Source: Elymus sibiricus
Taxonomy: Eukaryota > Streptophyta > Magnoliopsida > Poales > Poaceae
Length of the DNA: 64,000 bases
NCBI GenBank assembly: GCA_039707655.1
Contig: CM077673.1
Coordinates: forward strand, 3,854,001 to 3,918,000
Reading direction: 5' to 3'
Shown: positions 26,176-40,470 of the stretch, piece after piece
Position numbering within the stretch: position 1 is the stretch's first letter
Layout: every line of letters starts with the position of its first letter
Made by a program: the position numbers and the translations under genes
Notes under the pieces: generated by a model
The model's database searches: none
What the model saw: only the letters and a program-made list of their open reading frames with translations
Told to the model about the DNA's origin: nothing

Positions 26176-29100
26176 CTTTACAGAACTAGCTGATTTTGTC
26201 TGTTCCGACCAGTTTTCTATGCTATTACTCACTGATTTTGGGTTTTGGGGCGATCCAAACGTTCGGGGAACCCCGGGTTCCACTTACGGGGACCTCGCCA
26301 AAACTCGCAGATTTGGTCCATTCTTACCAGTTTTCTATGCTATTATTCACTGTTTTTTGGTTGTCGTGGTCGTCCGAATGTTCGGGGAAGCCCGTGGACC
26401 GGTTACGGGGACATCGCTAAAACTCACAGATTTGTTCCATTCTTACCTGTTTTCTATGCTATTACTCACCGATTATGGGTCCTGGGGCGATCCAAATGTT
26501 CCGGGAACCCCGGGGTCTGCTTACGGGGAACTCGGCAAAACTCGCAGATTTTGTCCATTCTGACCAGATTTCTATGCTATTATTCACTGTTTTTTTGGTT
26601 GTCGTGGGCGTCCGAACATTCGAGGAAGCCCGTGGACCGGTTACGGGGACCTCGCCAAAACTAGCAGATTTTGTCTGTTCCGGCCAGTTTTCTATGCTAT
26701 TACTCACTTATTTTGGGTCTCGGGACGATCTAAACGTTCGGGGAACCCCGGGGTCCGCTTACGGGGACCGCGCCAAAACTCGCAGATTTGGTCCATTCTT
26801 ACCAGTTTTCTATGCTATTATTCACTGTTTTTTGGTTGTCGTGGTCGTCCAAACGTTCGGGGAAGCCCGGGGACCGGTTACGGGGACCTTGCCAAAAATC
26901 GCAGACTTTGTCCATTTTAGCCAGGTTTCTATGCTTTTACTCACTGATTTTGGGTCACGGGGCGATCCAAACGTTCGGGAACCCCGGGGTCCGCTTATGG
27001 GGACCTCGCCAAAACTCGTAGATATTGTCCATTCTGACCAGATTTCTATGCTATTATTCACAGTTTTTTTGGTTGTCGTGGTCGTCCGATCATTCGGGGA
27101 AGCCCGTGGACCGGTTATGGCGACCTCGCCAAAACTAGCAGATTTTGTCTGTTCTGGCCAGTTTTCTATGCTATTACTCTCTAATTTTGGGTCTCGGGAC
27201 GATCCAAACGTTCGGGGAACCCCGGGGTCCGCTTTATGGGACCTCGGCAAAACTCGCAGATTTGGTCCATTCTGACCAGTTTTCTATGCTATTATTCACT
27301 GTTTTTGGTTGTCGTGGTCGTCCGAACGTTCGGGGAAGCCCGGGGTCCGGTTACGGGGACCTCGCCAAAACACGCAGATTTGGTACATTCTTACCAGTTT
27401 TCTATGCTATTATTCACTGTTTTTTGGTTGTCGTGGTCGTCCGAACGTTTGATGAAGCTCGGGGATCGGTTACGGGGACTTGGCCAAAAGTCACAGATTT
27501 TGTCCGTTTTGGCTAGTTTTCTATATTATTAGTCACTGATTTTGGGTTCCGGGGCTATCCAAACGTTTGGGGAACCCCGGGGTCTCCTTACGATGACCTC
27601 GCCAAAACTCGCAGATTTTGTCCATTTGACAAGATTTCTATGCTATTCTTCACTGTTTTTTGGTAGTCATGGTCGTTCGAACATTCGGGGAAGCCCGGGG
27701 TGCGCTTATGGGGACCTTGACAAAACTAGCAGATTTTGTCTGTTCCGGCCAGTTTTCTATGCTATTACTCACTGATTTTGCGTCCCGGGGAGATCCAAAC
27801 GTTCGGGGAACCCCGGGTTCCGCTTACGGGGACCCCGCCAAAACTTGCAGATTTGGTCCATTCTTACCAGTTTTCTATGCTATTATTCACTGTTTTTTGG
27901 TTGTCGTGGTCGTCCGAACGTTCGAGGAAGCCCGAGGACCGGTTATGGGGACCTCGCCAAAACTCGCAGATTTGGTCCATTCTCACCTGTTTTCTATGCT
28001 ATTACTCACTGATTATGGGTCCCGGGGCGATCCAAATGTTCCGGGAACCCCGGGGTCTGCTTACGCGGACCTCGGCAAAACTCGCAGATTTTGTCCATTC
28101 TGACCAGATTTCTATGCTATTATTCACTATTTTTTTGGTTGTCGTGGTCGTCCGAACATTCGGGGAAGATTACGGGGACCTTGCCAAAACTAGCAGATTT
28201 TGTCTGTTCCGGCCAGTTTTCTATGCTATTACTCACTGATTTTGGGTCTCAGGATGATCGAAACGTTCGGGGAACCCCGGGATCCGCTTACGGGGACCTC
28301 GCCAAAACTCGCAGATTTGGTCCATTCTTACCAGTTTTCTATGCTATTATTCACTGTTTTTTGGTTGTCGTGGTCGTCCAAACGTTCGGGGAAGCCCGGG
28401 GTCCGGTTACGGGGACCTTGCCAAAACTCGCAGATTTGGTCCATTCTTACTAGTTTTCTATGCTATTACTCACTGATTTGGGGTCCCGGGGCGTTCCAAA
28501 TGTTCGGGGAACCCCGGGGTCCGCTTACAGGGAACTCGCCAAAACTCGCAGATTTGGTCCATTCTTACCAGTTTTTTGTGCTATTACTCACTGTTTTTTG
28601 GTTGTCGTGGTCGTCCGAACGTTCGGGGAAGCCCGTGGACCGGTTACGGGGACATCGCCAAAACTCGCAGATTTGGTCCTTTCTTACCTGTTTTCTATGC
28701 TATTACTCACTGATTATGGGTCCCGAGGCGATCCAAATGTTCGGGGAACCTCGGGGTCCGCTTACGGGGACCTCGCCAAAACTCGCAGATTTGGTACATC
28801 CTTACTAGTTTTCTATGCTATTATTCACTGTTTTTTGCTAGTCGTGGTCGTCCGAACGTTCGGGGAAGCCCGGGGATCGGTTACGGGGACCTCGCCAAAC
28901 GTCGCAGATTTTGTCCGTTTCGGCCAGTTTTCTATACTATTTCTCACTGATTTTGGGTCCCGGGGCGATCCAAACGTTTGGGGAACCCCGAGGTCCGCTT
29001 ACGAAGACCTCGCCAAAAGTCGCAGATTTTGTGCATTTGACAAGATTTCTATGCTATTATTCACTGTTTTTTGGTAGTCAAGGTCGTTCGAACATTCGGG

Positions 29101-29190
29101 GAAGCCCGAGGTGCGCTTATGGGGACCTTGCCAAAACTAGCAGATTTTGTCTGTTCCAGCCAGTTTTCTATGATATTACTCTCTGATTTT
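26165..29190. repeat. Long duplicated block 2, left copy
   Basis: This block matches 35,886-38,911 at a constant offset of 9,721 bp over about 3 kb. Shared rare variants are gacctttacagaactagctg at the start, the shortened monomer gggaagattacggggacc (28,168 and 37,888), and ttgcgtcccggggagatcc. The constant offset shows that there are no net indels between the copies. Confidence 0.85.
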
Positions 29191-29281
29191 ACGTCCCGGG
29201 GCGATCCAAACGTTTGGGGAAAGCGGACCTCGCCAAAACTTGCAGATATGGTCCTTTCTTACCAGTTTTCTATCCTATTAT

Positions 29282-32200
29282 TCACTGTTTTTTGGTTGTC
29301 GTGGTTGTCCGAACGTTCAAGGAAGTCCGAGGACCGCTTACGGGGACCTTGCCAAAAATCGCAGATTTTGTCCGTTTTAGCCAGTTTTCTATGCTTTTAC
29401 TCACAGATTTTGGGTCCCGGGGCGATCCAAACGTTCGGGAACCCCGGGGTCCGCTTGTGGGGACCTCGCCAAAACTCGCAGATATTGTCCATTCTGACCA
29501 GATTTCTATGCTATTATTCACAGTTTTTTTGGTTGTCGTGGTCGTCCGAACATTCGGGGAAGCCCGTGGACCGGTTACGGGGACCTCGCCAAAACTAGCA
29601 GATTTTGTCTGTTCCGGCAGTTTTCTATGCTATTACTCACTAATTTTGGGTCTCGGGATGATCCAAACGTTCGGGGAACCCCGGGGTCCGCTTACTGGGA
29701 CCTCGGCAAAACTCGCGGATTTGGTCCATTCTGACCAGTTTTCTATGCTATTATTTACTGTTTTTGGTTGTCGTGGTCGTCCCAACATTTGGGGATGCCC
29801 GCAGTCCGGTTACGGGGACCTCGCCAAAACTCGCAGATTTGGTACATTCTTACCAGTTTTCTATGCTATTATTCACTGTTTTTTGGTTGTCGTGGTCGTC
29901 CGAACGTTTGATGAAGCCCGGGGATCGGTTACGGGGACTTCGCCAAAAGTCACAGATTTTGTCCGTTTCGGCCAGTTTTCTATATTACTAGTCAATGGTT
30001 TTGGGTTCCGAGGCTATCCAAATGTTTGGGGAACCCCGGGGTCTGCTTACGAAGACCTCGCCAAAACTCGCAGATTTTGTCCATTTGACAAGATTTCTAT
30101 GCTATTATTCACTTTTTTTGGTAGTCATGGTCGTTCGAACATTCGGGGAAGCCCGGGGTGCGCTTATGGGGACCTTGACAAAACTAGAAGATTTTGTCTG
30201 TTCCGGCCAGTTTTCTATGCTATTACTCACTGATTTTGGGTCCCGGGGCGATCCAAACGTTCGGGGAACCCCGGGTTCCGCTTAAGGGGACCTCGCCAAA
30301 ACTTGCAGATTTGCTCCATTCTTACAAGTTTTCTATGCTATTATTCACTGTTTTTTCGTCGTCGTGGTCGTCCGAACGTTCGAGGAAGCCCGAGGACCGG
30401 TTAACGGGACCTCGCCAAAACTCGCAGATTTTGTCCGTTTTAGCCAGTTTTCTATGCTTTTACTCACTGATTCTGGGTTTTGGGGCGATCCAAACGTTCG
30501 GGGAACCCCGGGGTCCGCTTACGGGGACCTCGCCAAAACTCGCAGATTTATTCCATTCGTACCAGTATTCTGTGCTATTATTCATTGTTTTTTGGTTTGT
30601 CGTGGTCGTCCGAACGTTCGGGGAAGCCCGTGGACCGGTTACGGGGACATCGCCAAAACTCGCAGATTTGGTCCATTCTTACCTGTTTTCTATGCTATTA
30701 CTCAGTGATTATGGGTCCCGGGGCGATCCAAATGTTCCGGGAACCCCGGGGTCTGCTTACGGGGAACTCGGCAAAACTCGCAGATTTTGTCCATTCTGAC
30801 CAGATTTCTATGCTATTATTCATTGTTTTTTTGGTTGTCGTGGTCGTCCGAGCATTCGGGGAAGCCCGTGGACCGGTTACGGGGACCTCGCCCAAAGTAG
30901 CAGATTTTGTCTGTTCCGGCCAGTTTTCTATGCTATTACTCTCTGATTTTGGGTCTCGGGACGATCGAAATGTTCGGGGAACCCCGGGGTCCGCTTACGG
31001 GGACCGCGCCAAAACTCGTAGATTTGGTCCATTCTTACCAGTTTTCTATGCTATTATTCACTGTTTTTTGGTTGTCGTGGTCGTCCAAACGTTCGGGGAA
31101 GCCCGGGGTCCGGTTACGGGGACCTTGCCAAAAATCGCAGATTTTGTCCGTTTTAGCCAGTTTTCTATGCTTTTACTCACTGATTTTGGGTCCCGGGGCG
31201 ATCCAAACGTTCGGGAACCCCGGGGTCCGCTTAAGGGGACCTCACCAAAACTCGCAGATATTATCCATTCTGACCAGATTTCTATGCCATTATTCACTGT
31301 TTTTTTGGTTGTCGTGGTCGTCCGAACATTCGGGGAAGCCCGTGGACCGGTTACGGGGACCTCGCCAAAACTAGCAGATTTTGTCTGTTCCGGCCAGTTT
31401 TCTATGCTATTACTCACTGATTTTGGGTCTCGGGACGATCGAAATGTTCGGGGAACCCCGAGATCCGCTTACGGGGACCTCGCCAAAACTCGCAGATTTG
31501 GTCCATTCATACCAGTTTTCTATGCTATTATTCACTGTTTTTTGGTTGTCGTTGTCGTCCAAACGTTCGGGGAAGCCCGGGGTCCGGTTACGGGGACCTT
31601 GGCAAAACTCGCAGATTTGGTCCATTCTTACCAGTTTTCAATACTATTACTCACTGATTTTGGGTCCCGGGGCGATCCAAATGTTCGGGGAACCCCGGGG
31701 TCTGCTTACGGGGACCTCGCCAAAACTCGCAGATTTGGTCCATTCCTACCAGTTTTCTGTGCTATTATTCACTGTTTTTTGGTTGTCGTGGTCGTCCGAA
31801 CGTTCGGGGAAGCCCGTGGACCAGTTATGGGGACATCGCCAAAACTCGCAGATTTGGTCCTTTCTTACCAGTTTTCTATGCTATTACTCACTGATTATGG
31901 GTCCCGGGGCGATCCAAATGTTTGGGGAACCTCGGGGTCCGCTTACGGGGACCTCGCCAAAACTCGCAGATTTGGTACATCCTTACCAGTTTTCTATGCT
32001 ATTATTCACTGTTTTTTGCTAGTCGTGGTCGTCCGAACGTTCGGGGAAGCCCGGGGATCGGTTACGGGGACCTCGCCAAACGTCACAGATTTTGTCCATT
32101 TCGGCCAGTTTTCTATACTATTACTCACTGATTTTGGGTCCCGGGGCGATCCAAACGTTTGGGGAACCCCGGGGTCCGCTTACGAAGACCTCGCCAAAAG

Positions 32201-33354
32201 TCGCAGATTTTGTCCATTTGACAACATTTCTATGCTATTATTCACTGTTTTTTGGTAGTCAAGGTCGTTCGAACCTTCGGGGAAGCCCGGGGTGCGCTTA
32301 TGGGGACCTTGCCAAAACTAGCAGATTTTGTCTGTTCTAGCATCTTTCTATGATATTACTTTCTGATTTTGTGTCCCTGGGCGATCCAAATGTTCGGGGA
32401 AAGCGGACCTCGCCAAAACTTGCAGATATGGTCCTTTCTTACCAGTTTTCTATGCTATTATTCACTGTTTTTTGGTTGTCGTGGTTGTCCGAACGTTCAA
32501 GGAAGCCCGAGGACCGGTTACGGGGACCTTGCCAAAAATCGCAGATTTTGTCCGTTTTAGCCAGTTTTCCATGCTTTTACACACTGATTTTGGGTCCTAG
32601 GGCGATCCAAATGTTCGGGAACCCCGGGGTCCGCTTATGAGGACCTCGCCAAAACTCGCAGATATTGTCCATTCTGACCAGATTTCTATGCTATTATTCA
32701 CAGTTTTTTTGGTTATCTTGGTCGTCCGAACAATCGGGGAAGCCCGTGGACCGGTTACGGGGACCTCGCAAAAACTAGCAGATTTTGTCTGTTCCGGCAG
32801 TTTTCTATGGTATTACTCACTAATTTTGGGTCTCGGGACGATCCAAACGTTCGGGGAACCCCGGGGTCCGCTTACTGGGACCTTGGCAAAACTCGTAGAT
32901 TTGGTCCATTCTGACCAGTTTTCTATGCTATTATTCACTGTTTTTGGTTGTCGTGGTCGTCCCAACATTTGGGGATGCCCACAGTCCGGTTACGGGGACC
33001 TCGCCAAAACTCGCAGATTTGGTACATTCTTACCAGTTTTCTATGCTATTATTCACTGTTTTTTGGTTGTCGTGGTCGTCCGAACGTTTGATGAAGCCCG
33101 GGGATCGGTTACGGGGACTTCGCCAAAAGTCACAAATTTTGTCCGTTTCGGCCAATTTTCTATATTATTAGTCACTGATTTTGGGTTCCGGGGCATTCCA
33201 AACGTTTGGGGAACCCCGGGGTCTGCTTACGTAGACCTCGCCAAAACTCGCAGATTTTGTCCATTTGACAAGATTTCTATGCTATTATTCACTGTTTTTC
33301 GGTTGTCATGGTCGTTCGAACATTCGGGGAAGCCCGGGGTGCGCTTATGGGGAC
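29282..33354. repeat. Long duplicated block 1, right copy
   Basis: This is the counterpart of 22,341-26,175, longer by one dimer inserted at about 31.93-32.17 kb. It has a private small rearrangement at 32,340, where ctagcatctttcta replaces ctagccagttttcta. Confidence 0.8.
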
Positions 33355-33382
33355 CTCGCCAAAACTTGCTGATTTGGTCCAT

Positions 33383-35890
33383 TCTTACCAGTTTTCTATG
33401 CTATTATTCACTGTTTTTTGGTTGTCGTCGTCGACCGAACGTTCGAGGAAGCCCGAGGACCGGTTACGGGGACCTCGCCAAAACACACTGATTTTGGGTT
33501 TTGGGGCGATCCAAACGTTCAGGGAACCCCGGGGTCCGCTTACGGGGACCTCGCCAAAACTCGCAGATTTGGTCCATTCTTACCAGTTTTCTATGCTATT
33601 ATTCATTGTTTTTTGGTTGTCGTGGTCGTCCGACCGTTCGGGGAAGCCCGTGGATCGGTTACGGGGACATCGACAAAACTCGCAGATTTGGTCCATTCTT
33701 ACCTGTTTTCTATGCTATTACTCACTGATTATGGGTCCCGCGGCGATCCAAAAGTTCAGGGAACCCCGGGGTCTGCTTACGGGGACCTCGGCAAAACTCG
33801 CAGATTTTGTCCATTCTGACCAGATTTCTATGCTATTAATCACTGTTTTTTTGGTTGTCGTGGTCGTCCGAACATTCGGGGAAGCCCGTGCACCGGTTAT
33901 GGGGACCTCACCAAAACTAGCAGATTTTGTCTGTTCCGGCCAGTTTTCTATGCTATTACTGATTTTGGGTCTCGGGACGATCAAAACATTCGGGGAACCC
34001 CGGGGTCCGCTTATGGGGACCTCGCCAAAACTCACAGATTTGGTCCATTCTTACCAGTTTTCTATGCTATTATTCACTGTTTTTTGGTTGTCGTGGTCGT
34101 CCAAACGTTCGGGGAAGCCCGGGGTCCGGTTACGGGGACCTTGCCAAAACTCGCAAATTTGGTCCATTCTTACCAGTTTTCTATGCTATTACTCACTGAT
34201 TTTGGGTCCCGGGGCGATCCAAATGTTCGGGGAACCCCGGGGTCCGCTTACGGGGACCTCGCCAAAACTCGCAGATGTGGTCCATTCTTACCAGTTTTCT
34301 GTGCTATTATTCACTGTTTTTTGGTTGTCGTGGTCGTCCGAACGTTCTGGGAAGCCCGTGGACCGGTTACGGGGACATCGCCAAAACTCGCAGATTTGGT
34401 CCATTCTTATCTGTTTTCTATGCTATTACTCAATGATTATGGGTCCCGGGGCGATCCAAATGTTTGGGGAACCTCGGGGTCCGCTTACGGCGACCTCGCC
34501 AAAACTCGCAGATTTGGTACATCCTTACCAGTTTTCTATGCTATTATTCACTGTTTTTTGCTAGTCGTGGTCGTCCAAATGTTCGGGGAAGCCCGGGGAT
34601 CGGTTACGGGGACCTCGCCAAAAGTCGCAGATTTTGTCCGTTTCGGCCAGTTTTCTATACTATTACTCACTGATTTTGGGTCCCGAGGCGATCCAAACGT
34701 TTGGGGAACCCCGGGGTCCGCTTACGAAGACCTCGCCAAAACTCGCAGATTTTGTCCATTTGACAAGATTTCTATGCTATTATTCACTGTTTTTTGGTAG
34801 TCAAGGTCGTCCGAACATTCGGGGAAGCCGGGGGTGCGCTTATGGGGACCTTGCCAAAACTAGCAGATTTTGTCTGTTCCAGCCAGTTTTCTATGCTATT
34901 ACTCTCTGATTTTGTGTCCCGGGCGATCCAAACGTTCGGGGAAAGCGGACCTTGCCAAAACTTGCAGATATGGTCCTTTCTTACCAGTTTTCTATGCTAT
35001 TATTCACTGTTTTTTGGTTGTTGTGGTTGTCCGAACTTTCAAGGAAGCCCGAGGACCGGTTACGGGGACGTTGCCAAAAATCGCAAATTTTGTCCGTTTT
35101 AGCCAGTTTTCTATGCTTTTACTCACTGATTTTGGGTCCCGGGGCGATCCAAACGTTTGGGAACCACGGGGTCCGCTTATGCGGACCTCGCCAAAACTCG
35201 CAGATATTGTCCATTCTGACCAGATTTCTATGCTATTATTCACAGTTTTTTTGGTTGTCGTGGTCGTCCGAACAATCGGGGAAGCCCGTGGACCAGTTAC
35301 GGGGACCTCGCCAAAACTAGCAGATTTTGTCTGTTCCGGCAGTTTTCTATGCTATTACTCACTAATTTTGGGTCTCGGGACGATCCAAACGTTCGGGGAA
35401 CCCCGGGGTCCGCTTACTGGGACCTCGGCAAAACTCGCAGATTTGGTCCATTCTGACCAGTTTTCTATGCTATTATATACTGTTTTTGGTTGTCGTGGTC
35501 GTCCCAACATTTGGGGATGCCCGCAGTCCGGTTACGGGGACCTCGCCAAAACTCGCAGATTTGGTACATTCTTACACGTTTTCTATGCTATTATTCACTG
35601 TTTTTTGGTTGTCGTGGTCGTCCGAACGTTTGATGAAGCCTGGGGATCGGTTACGGGGACTTCGCCAAATGTCACAGATTTTGTCCGTTTCGGCCAGTTT
35701 TTTATATTATTAGTCCCTGATTTTGGGTTCCGGGGCTATCCAAACGTTTGGGGAACCCCGGGGTCTGCTTACGAAGACCTCGCGAAAACTCGTAGATTTT
35801 GTCCATTTGACAAGATTTCTATGCTATTATTCACTGTTTTTTGGTAGTCATGGTCGTTCGAACATTCAGGGAAGCCCGGGGTGCGCTTAT
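33383..35890. repeat. Long duplicated block 3, right copy
   Basis: This is the counterpart of 8,500-11,010. It is more diverged than the neighbouring 4.75-kb copies are from each other. For example, it has lost four bases near 33,958 (attactgatttt where the others have attactcactgatttt). Confidence 0.75.
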
Positions 35891-38800
35891 GGGGACCTTT
35901 ACAGAACTAGCTGATTTTGTCTGTTCCGACCAGTTTTCTATGCTATTACTCACTGATTTTGGGTTTTGGGGCGATCCAAACGTTCGGGGAACCCCGGGTT
36001 CCACTTACGGGGACCTCGCCAAAACTCGCAGATTTGGTCCATTCTTACCAGTTTTCTATGCTATTATTCACTGTTTTTTGGTTGTCGTGGTCGTCCGAAT
36101 GTTCGGGGAAGCCCGTGGACCGGTTACGGGGACATCGCTAAAACTCACAGATTTGTTCCATTCTTACCTGTTTTCTATGCTATTACTCACTGATTATGGG
36201 TCCTGGGGCGATCCAAATGTTCCGGGAACCCCGGGGTCTGCTTACGGGGAACTCGGCAAAACTCGCAGATTTTGTCCATTCTGACCAGATTTCTATGCTA
36301 TTATTCACTGTTTTTTTGGTTGTCGTGGGCGTCCGAACATTCGAGGAAGCCCGTGGACCGGTTACGGGGACCTCGCCAAAACTAGCAGATTTTGTCTGTT
36401 CCGGCCAGTTTTCTATGCTATTACTCACTTATTTTGGGTCTCGGGACGATCTAAACGTTCGGGGAACCCCGGGGTCCGCTTACGGGGACCGCGCCAAAAC
36501 TCGCAGATTTGGTCCATTCTTACCAGTTTTCTATGCTATTATTCACTGTTTTTTGGTTGTCGTGGTCGTCCAAACGTTCGGGGAAGCCCGGGGACCGGTT
36601 ACGGGGACCTTGCCAAAAATCGCAGACTTTGTCCATTTTAGCCAGTTTTCTATGCTTTTACTCACTGATTTTGGGTCACGGGGCGATCCAAACGTTCGGG
36701 AACCCCGGGGTCCGCTTATGGGGACCTCGCCAAAACTCGTAGATATTGTCCATTCTGACCAGATTTCTATGCTATTATTCACAGTTTTTTTGGTTGTCGT
36801 GGTCGTCCGATCATTCGGGGAAGCCCATGGACCGGTTATGGCGACCTCGCCAAAACTAGTAGATTTTGTCTGTTCTGGCCAGTTTTCTATGCTATTACTC
36901 TCTAATTTTGGGTCTCGGGACGATCCAAACGTTCGGGGAACCCCGGGGTCTGCTTTCTGGGACCTCGGCAAAACTCGCAGATTTGGTCCATTCTGACCAG
37001 TTTTCTATGCTATTATTCACTGTTTTTGGTTGTCGTGGTCGTCCGAACGTTCGGGGAAGCCCGGGGTCCGGTTACGGGGACCTCGCCAAAACACGCAGAT
37101 TTGGTACATTCTTACCAGTTTTCTATGCTATTATTCACTGTTTTTTGGTTGTCGTGGTCGTCCGAACGTTTGATGAAGCTCGGGGATCGGTTACGGGGAC
37201 TTGGCCAAAAGTCACAGATTTTGTCCGTTTTGGCTAGTTTTCTATATTATTAGTCACTGATTTTGGGTTCCGGGGCTATCCAAACGTTTGGGGAACCCCG
37301 GGGTCTCCTTACGAAGACCTCGCCAAAACTCGCAGATTTTGTCCATTTGACAAGATTTCTATGCTATTCTTCACTATTTTTTGGTAGTCATGGTCGTTGG
37401 AACATTCGGGGAAGCCCGGGGTGCGCTTATGGGGACCTTGACAAAACTAGCAGATTTTGTCTGTTCCGGCCAGTTTTCTATGCTATTACTCACTGATTTT
37501 GCGTCCCGGGGAGATCCAAACGTTCGGGGAACCCCGGGTTCCGCTTACGGGGACCTCGCCAAAACTTGCAGATTTGGTCCATTCTTACCAGTTTTCTATG
37601 CTATTATTCACTGTTTTTTGGTTGTCGTGGTCGTCCAAACGTTCGAGGAAGCCCGAGGACCGGTTATGGGGACCTCGCCAAAACTCGCAGATTTGGTCCA
37701 TTCTCACCTGTTTTCTATGCTATTACTCACTGATTATGGGTCCCGGGGCGATCCAAATGTTCCGGGAACCCCGGGGTCTGCTTACGCGGACCTCGGCAAA
37801 ACTCGCAGATTTTGTCCATTCTGACCAGATTTCTATGCTATTATTCACTATTTTTTTGGTTGTCGTGGTCGTCCGAACATTCGGGGAAGATTACGGGGAC
37901 CTTGCCAAAACTAGCAGATTTTGTCTGTTCCGGCCAGTTTTCTATGCTATTACTCACTGATTTTGGGTCTCAGGACGATCGAAACGTTCGGGGAACCCCG
38001 GGGTCCGCTTACGGGGACCTCGCCAAAACTCGCAGATTTGGTCCATTCTTACCAGTTTTCTATGCTATTATTCACTGTTTTTTGGTTGTCGTGGTCGTCC
38101 AAACGTTCGGGGAAGCCCGGGGTCCGGTTACGGGGACCTTGCCAAAACTCGCAGATTTGGTCCATTCTTACTAGTTTTCTATGCTATTACTCACTGATTT
38201 GGGGTCCCGGGGCGTTCCAAATGTTCGGGGAACCTCGGGGTCCGCTTACAGGGAACTCGCCAAAACTCGCAGATTTGGTCCATTCTTACCAGTTTTCTGT
38301 GCTATTACTCACTGTTTTTTGGTTGTCGTGGTCGTCCGAACGTTCGGGGAAGCCCGTGGACCGGTTAAGGGGACATCGCCAAAACTCGCAGATTTGGTCC
38401 TTTCTTACCTGTTTTCTATGCTATTACTCACTGATTATGGGTCCCGAAGCGATCCAAATGTTCGGGGAACCTCGGGGTCCGCTTACGGGGACCTCGCCAA
38501 AACTCGCAGATTTGGTACATCCTTACTAGTTTTCTATGCTATTATTCACTGTTTTTTGCTAGTCGTGGTCGTCCGAACGTTCGGGGAAGCCCGGGGATCG
38601 GTTACGGGGACCTCGCCAAACGTCGCAGATTTTGTCCGTTTCGGCCAGTTTTCTATACTATTACTCACTGATTTTGGGTCCCGGGGCGATCCAAACGTTT
38701 GGGGAACCCCGAGGTCCGCTTACGAAGACCTCGCCAAAAGTCGAAGATTTTGTGCATTTGACAAGATTTCTATGCTATTATTCACTGTTTTTTGGTAGTC

Positions 38801-38911
38801 AAGGTCGTTCGAACATTCGGGGAAGCCCGAGGTGCGCTTATGGGGACCTTGCCAAAACTAGCAGATTTTGTCTGTTCCAGCCAGTTTTCTATGATATTAC
38901 TCTCTGATTTT
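35886..38911. repeat. Long duplicated block 2, right copy
   Basis: This is the counterpart of 26,165-29,190 at an offset of 9,721 bp. Only scattered substitutions separate the two (for example gaaccccgg against gaacctcgg near 38,230). Confidence 0.85.
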
Positions 38912-39224
38912 ATGTCCCTGGGCGATCCAAACGTTCGGGGAAAGCGGACCTCGCCAAAACTTGCAGATATGGTCCTTTCTTACCAGTTTTCTATGCTATT
39001 ATTCACTGTTTTTTGGTTGTCGTGGTGGTCCGAACGTTCAAGGAAGCCCGAGGACCGGTTACGGGGACCTTGCCAAAAATCGCAGATTTTGTCCGTTTTA
39101 GCCAGTTTTCCATGCTTTTACACACTGATTTTGGGTCCCGGGGCGATCCAAATGTTCGGGAACCCCGGGGTCCGCTTATGAGGACCTCGCCAAAACTCGG
39201 GGTCCGCTTACTGACCAGATTTCT

Positions 39225-40470
39225 ATGCTATTATTCACAGTTTTTTTGGTTGTCTTGGTCGTCCGAACAATCTGGGAAGCCCGTGGACCGGTTACGGGGA
39301 CCTCGCAAAAACTAGCAGATTTTGTCTGTTCCGGCAGTTTTCTATGCTATTACTCACTAATTTTGGGTCTCGGGACGATCCAAACGTTCGGGGAACCCCG
39401 GGGTCCGCTTACTGGGACCTCGGCAAAACTCGTAGATTTGGTCCATTCTGACCAGTTTTCTATGCTATTATTCACTATTTTTGGTTGTCGTGGTCGTCCC
39501 AACATTTGGGGATGCCCACAGTCCGGTTACGGGGACCTCGCCAAAACTCGCAGATTTGGTACATTCTTACCAGTTTTCTATGCTATTATTCACTGTTTTT
39601 TGGTTGTCGGGGTCGTCCGAACGTTTGATGAAGCCCGGGGATCGGTTACGGGGACTTCGCCAAAAGTCACAGATTTTGTCCGTTTCGGCCACTTTTCTAT
39701 GTTATTAGTCACTGATTTTGGGTTCCGGGGCATTCCAAACGTTTGGGGAACCCCGGGGTCTGCTTACGAAGACCTCGCCAAAACTCGCAGATTTTGTCCA
39801 TTTGACAAGATTTCTATGCTATTATTCACTGTTTTTCGGTTGTCATGGTCGTTCGAACATTCGGGGAAGCCCGGGGTGCGCTTATGGGGACCTCGCCAAA
39901 ACTTGCAGATTTGGTCCATTCTTACCAGTTTTCTATGCTATTATTCACTGTTTTTTGGTTGTCGTCGTCGTCCGAACATTCGAGGAAGCCCGAGGACCGG
40001 TTACGGGGACCTCGCCAAAACTCACTGATTTTGGGTTTTGGGGCGATCCAAACGTTCAGGGAACCCCGGGGTCCGCTTACGGGGACCTCGCCAAAACTCG
40101 CAGATTTGGTCCATTCTTACCAGATTTCTATGCTATTATTCATTGTTTTTTGGTTGTCGTGGTCGTCCGAACGTTCGGGGAAGCCCGTGGATCGGTTACG
40201 GGGACATCGACAAAACTCGCAGATTTGGTCCATTCTTACCTGTTTTCTATGCTATTACTCACTGATTATGGGTCCCGCGGCGATCCAAATGTTCAGGGAA
40301 CCCCGGGGTCTGCTTACGGGGACCTCGGCAAAACTCGCAGATTTTGTCCATTCTGACCAGATTTCTATGCTATTAATCACTGTTTTTTTGGTTGTCGTGG
40401 TCGTCTGAACATTCGGGGAAGCCCGTGGACCGGTTATGGGGACCTTACCAAAACTAGCAGATTTTGTCTG
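39225..40470. repeat. Duplicate of the window's first 1.4 kb
   Basis: This matches about 176-1,421 at an offset of 39,049 bp (39,481 with 432; 39,718 with 669). It is the longest-range duplication seen within the left block. Confidence 0.75.
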
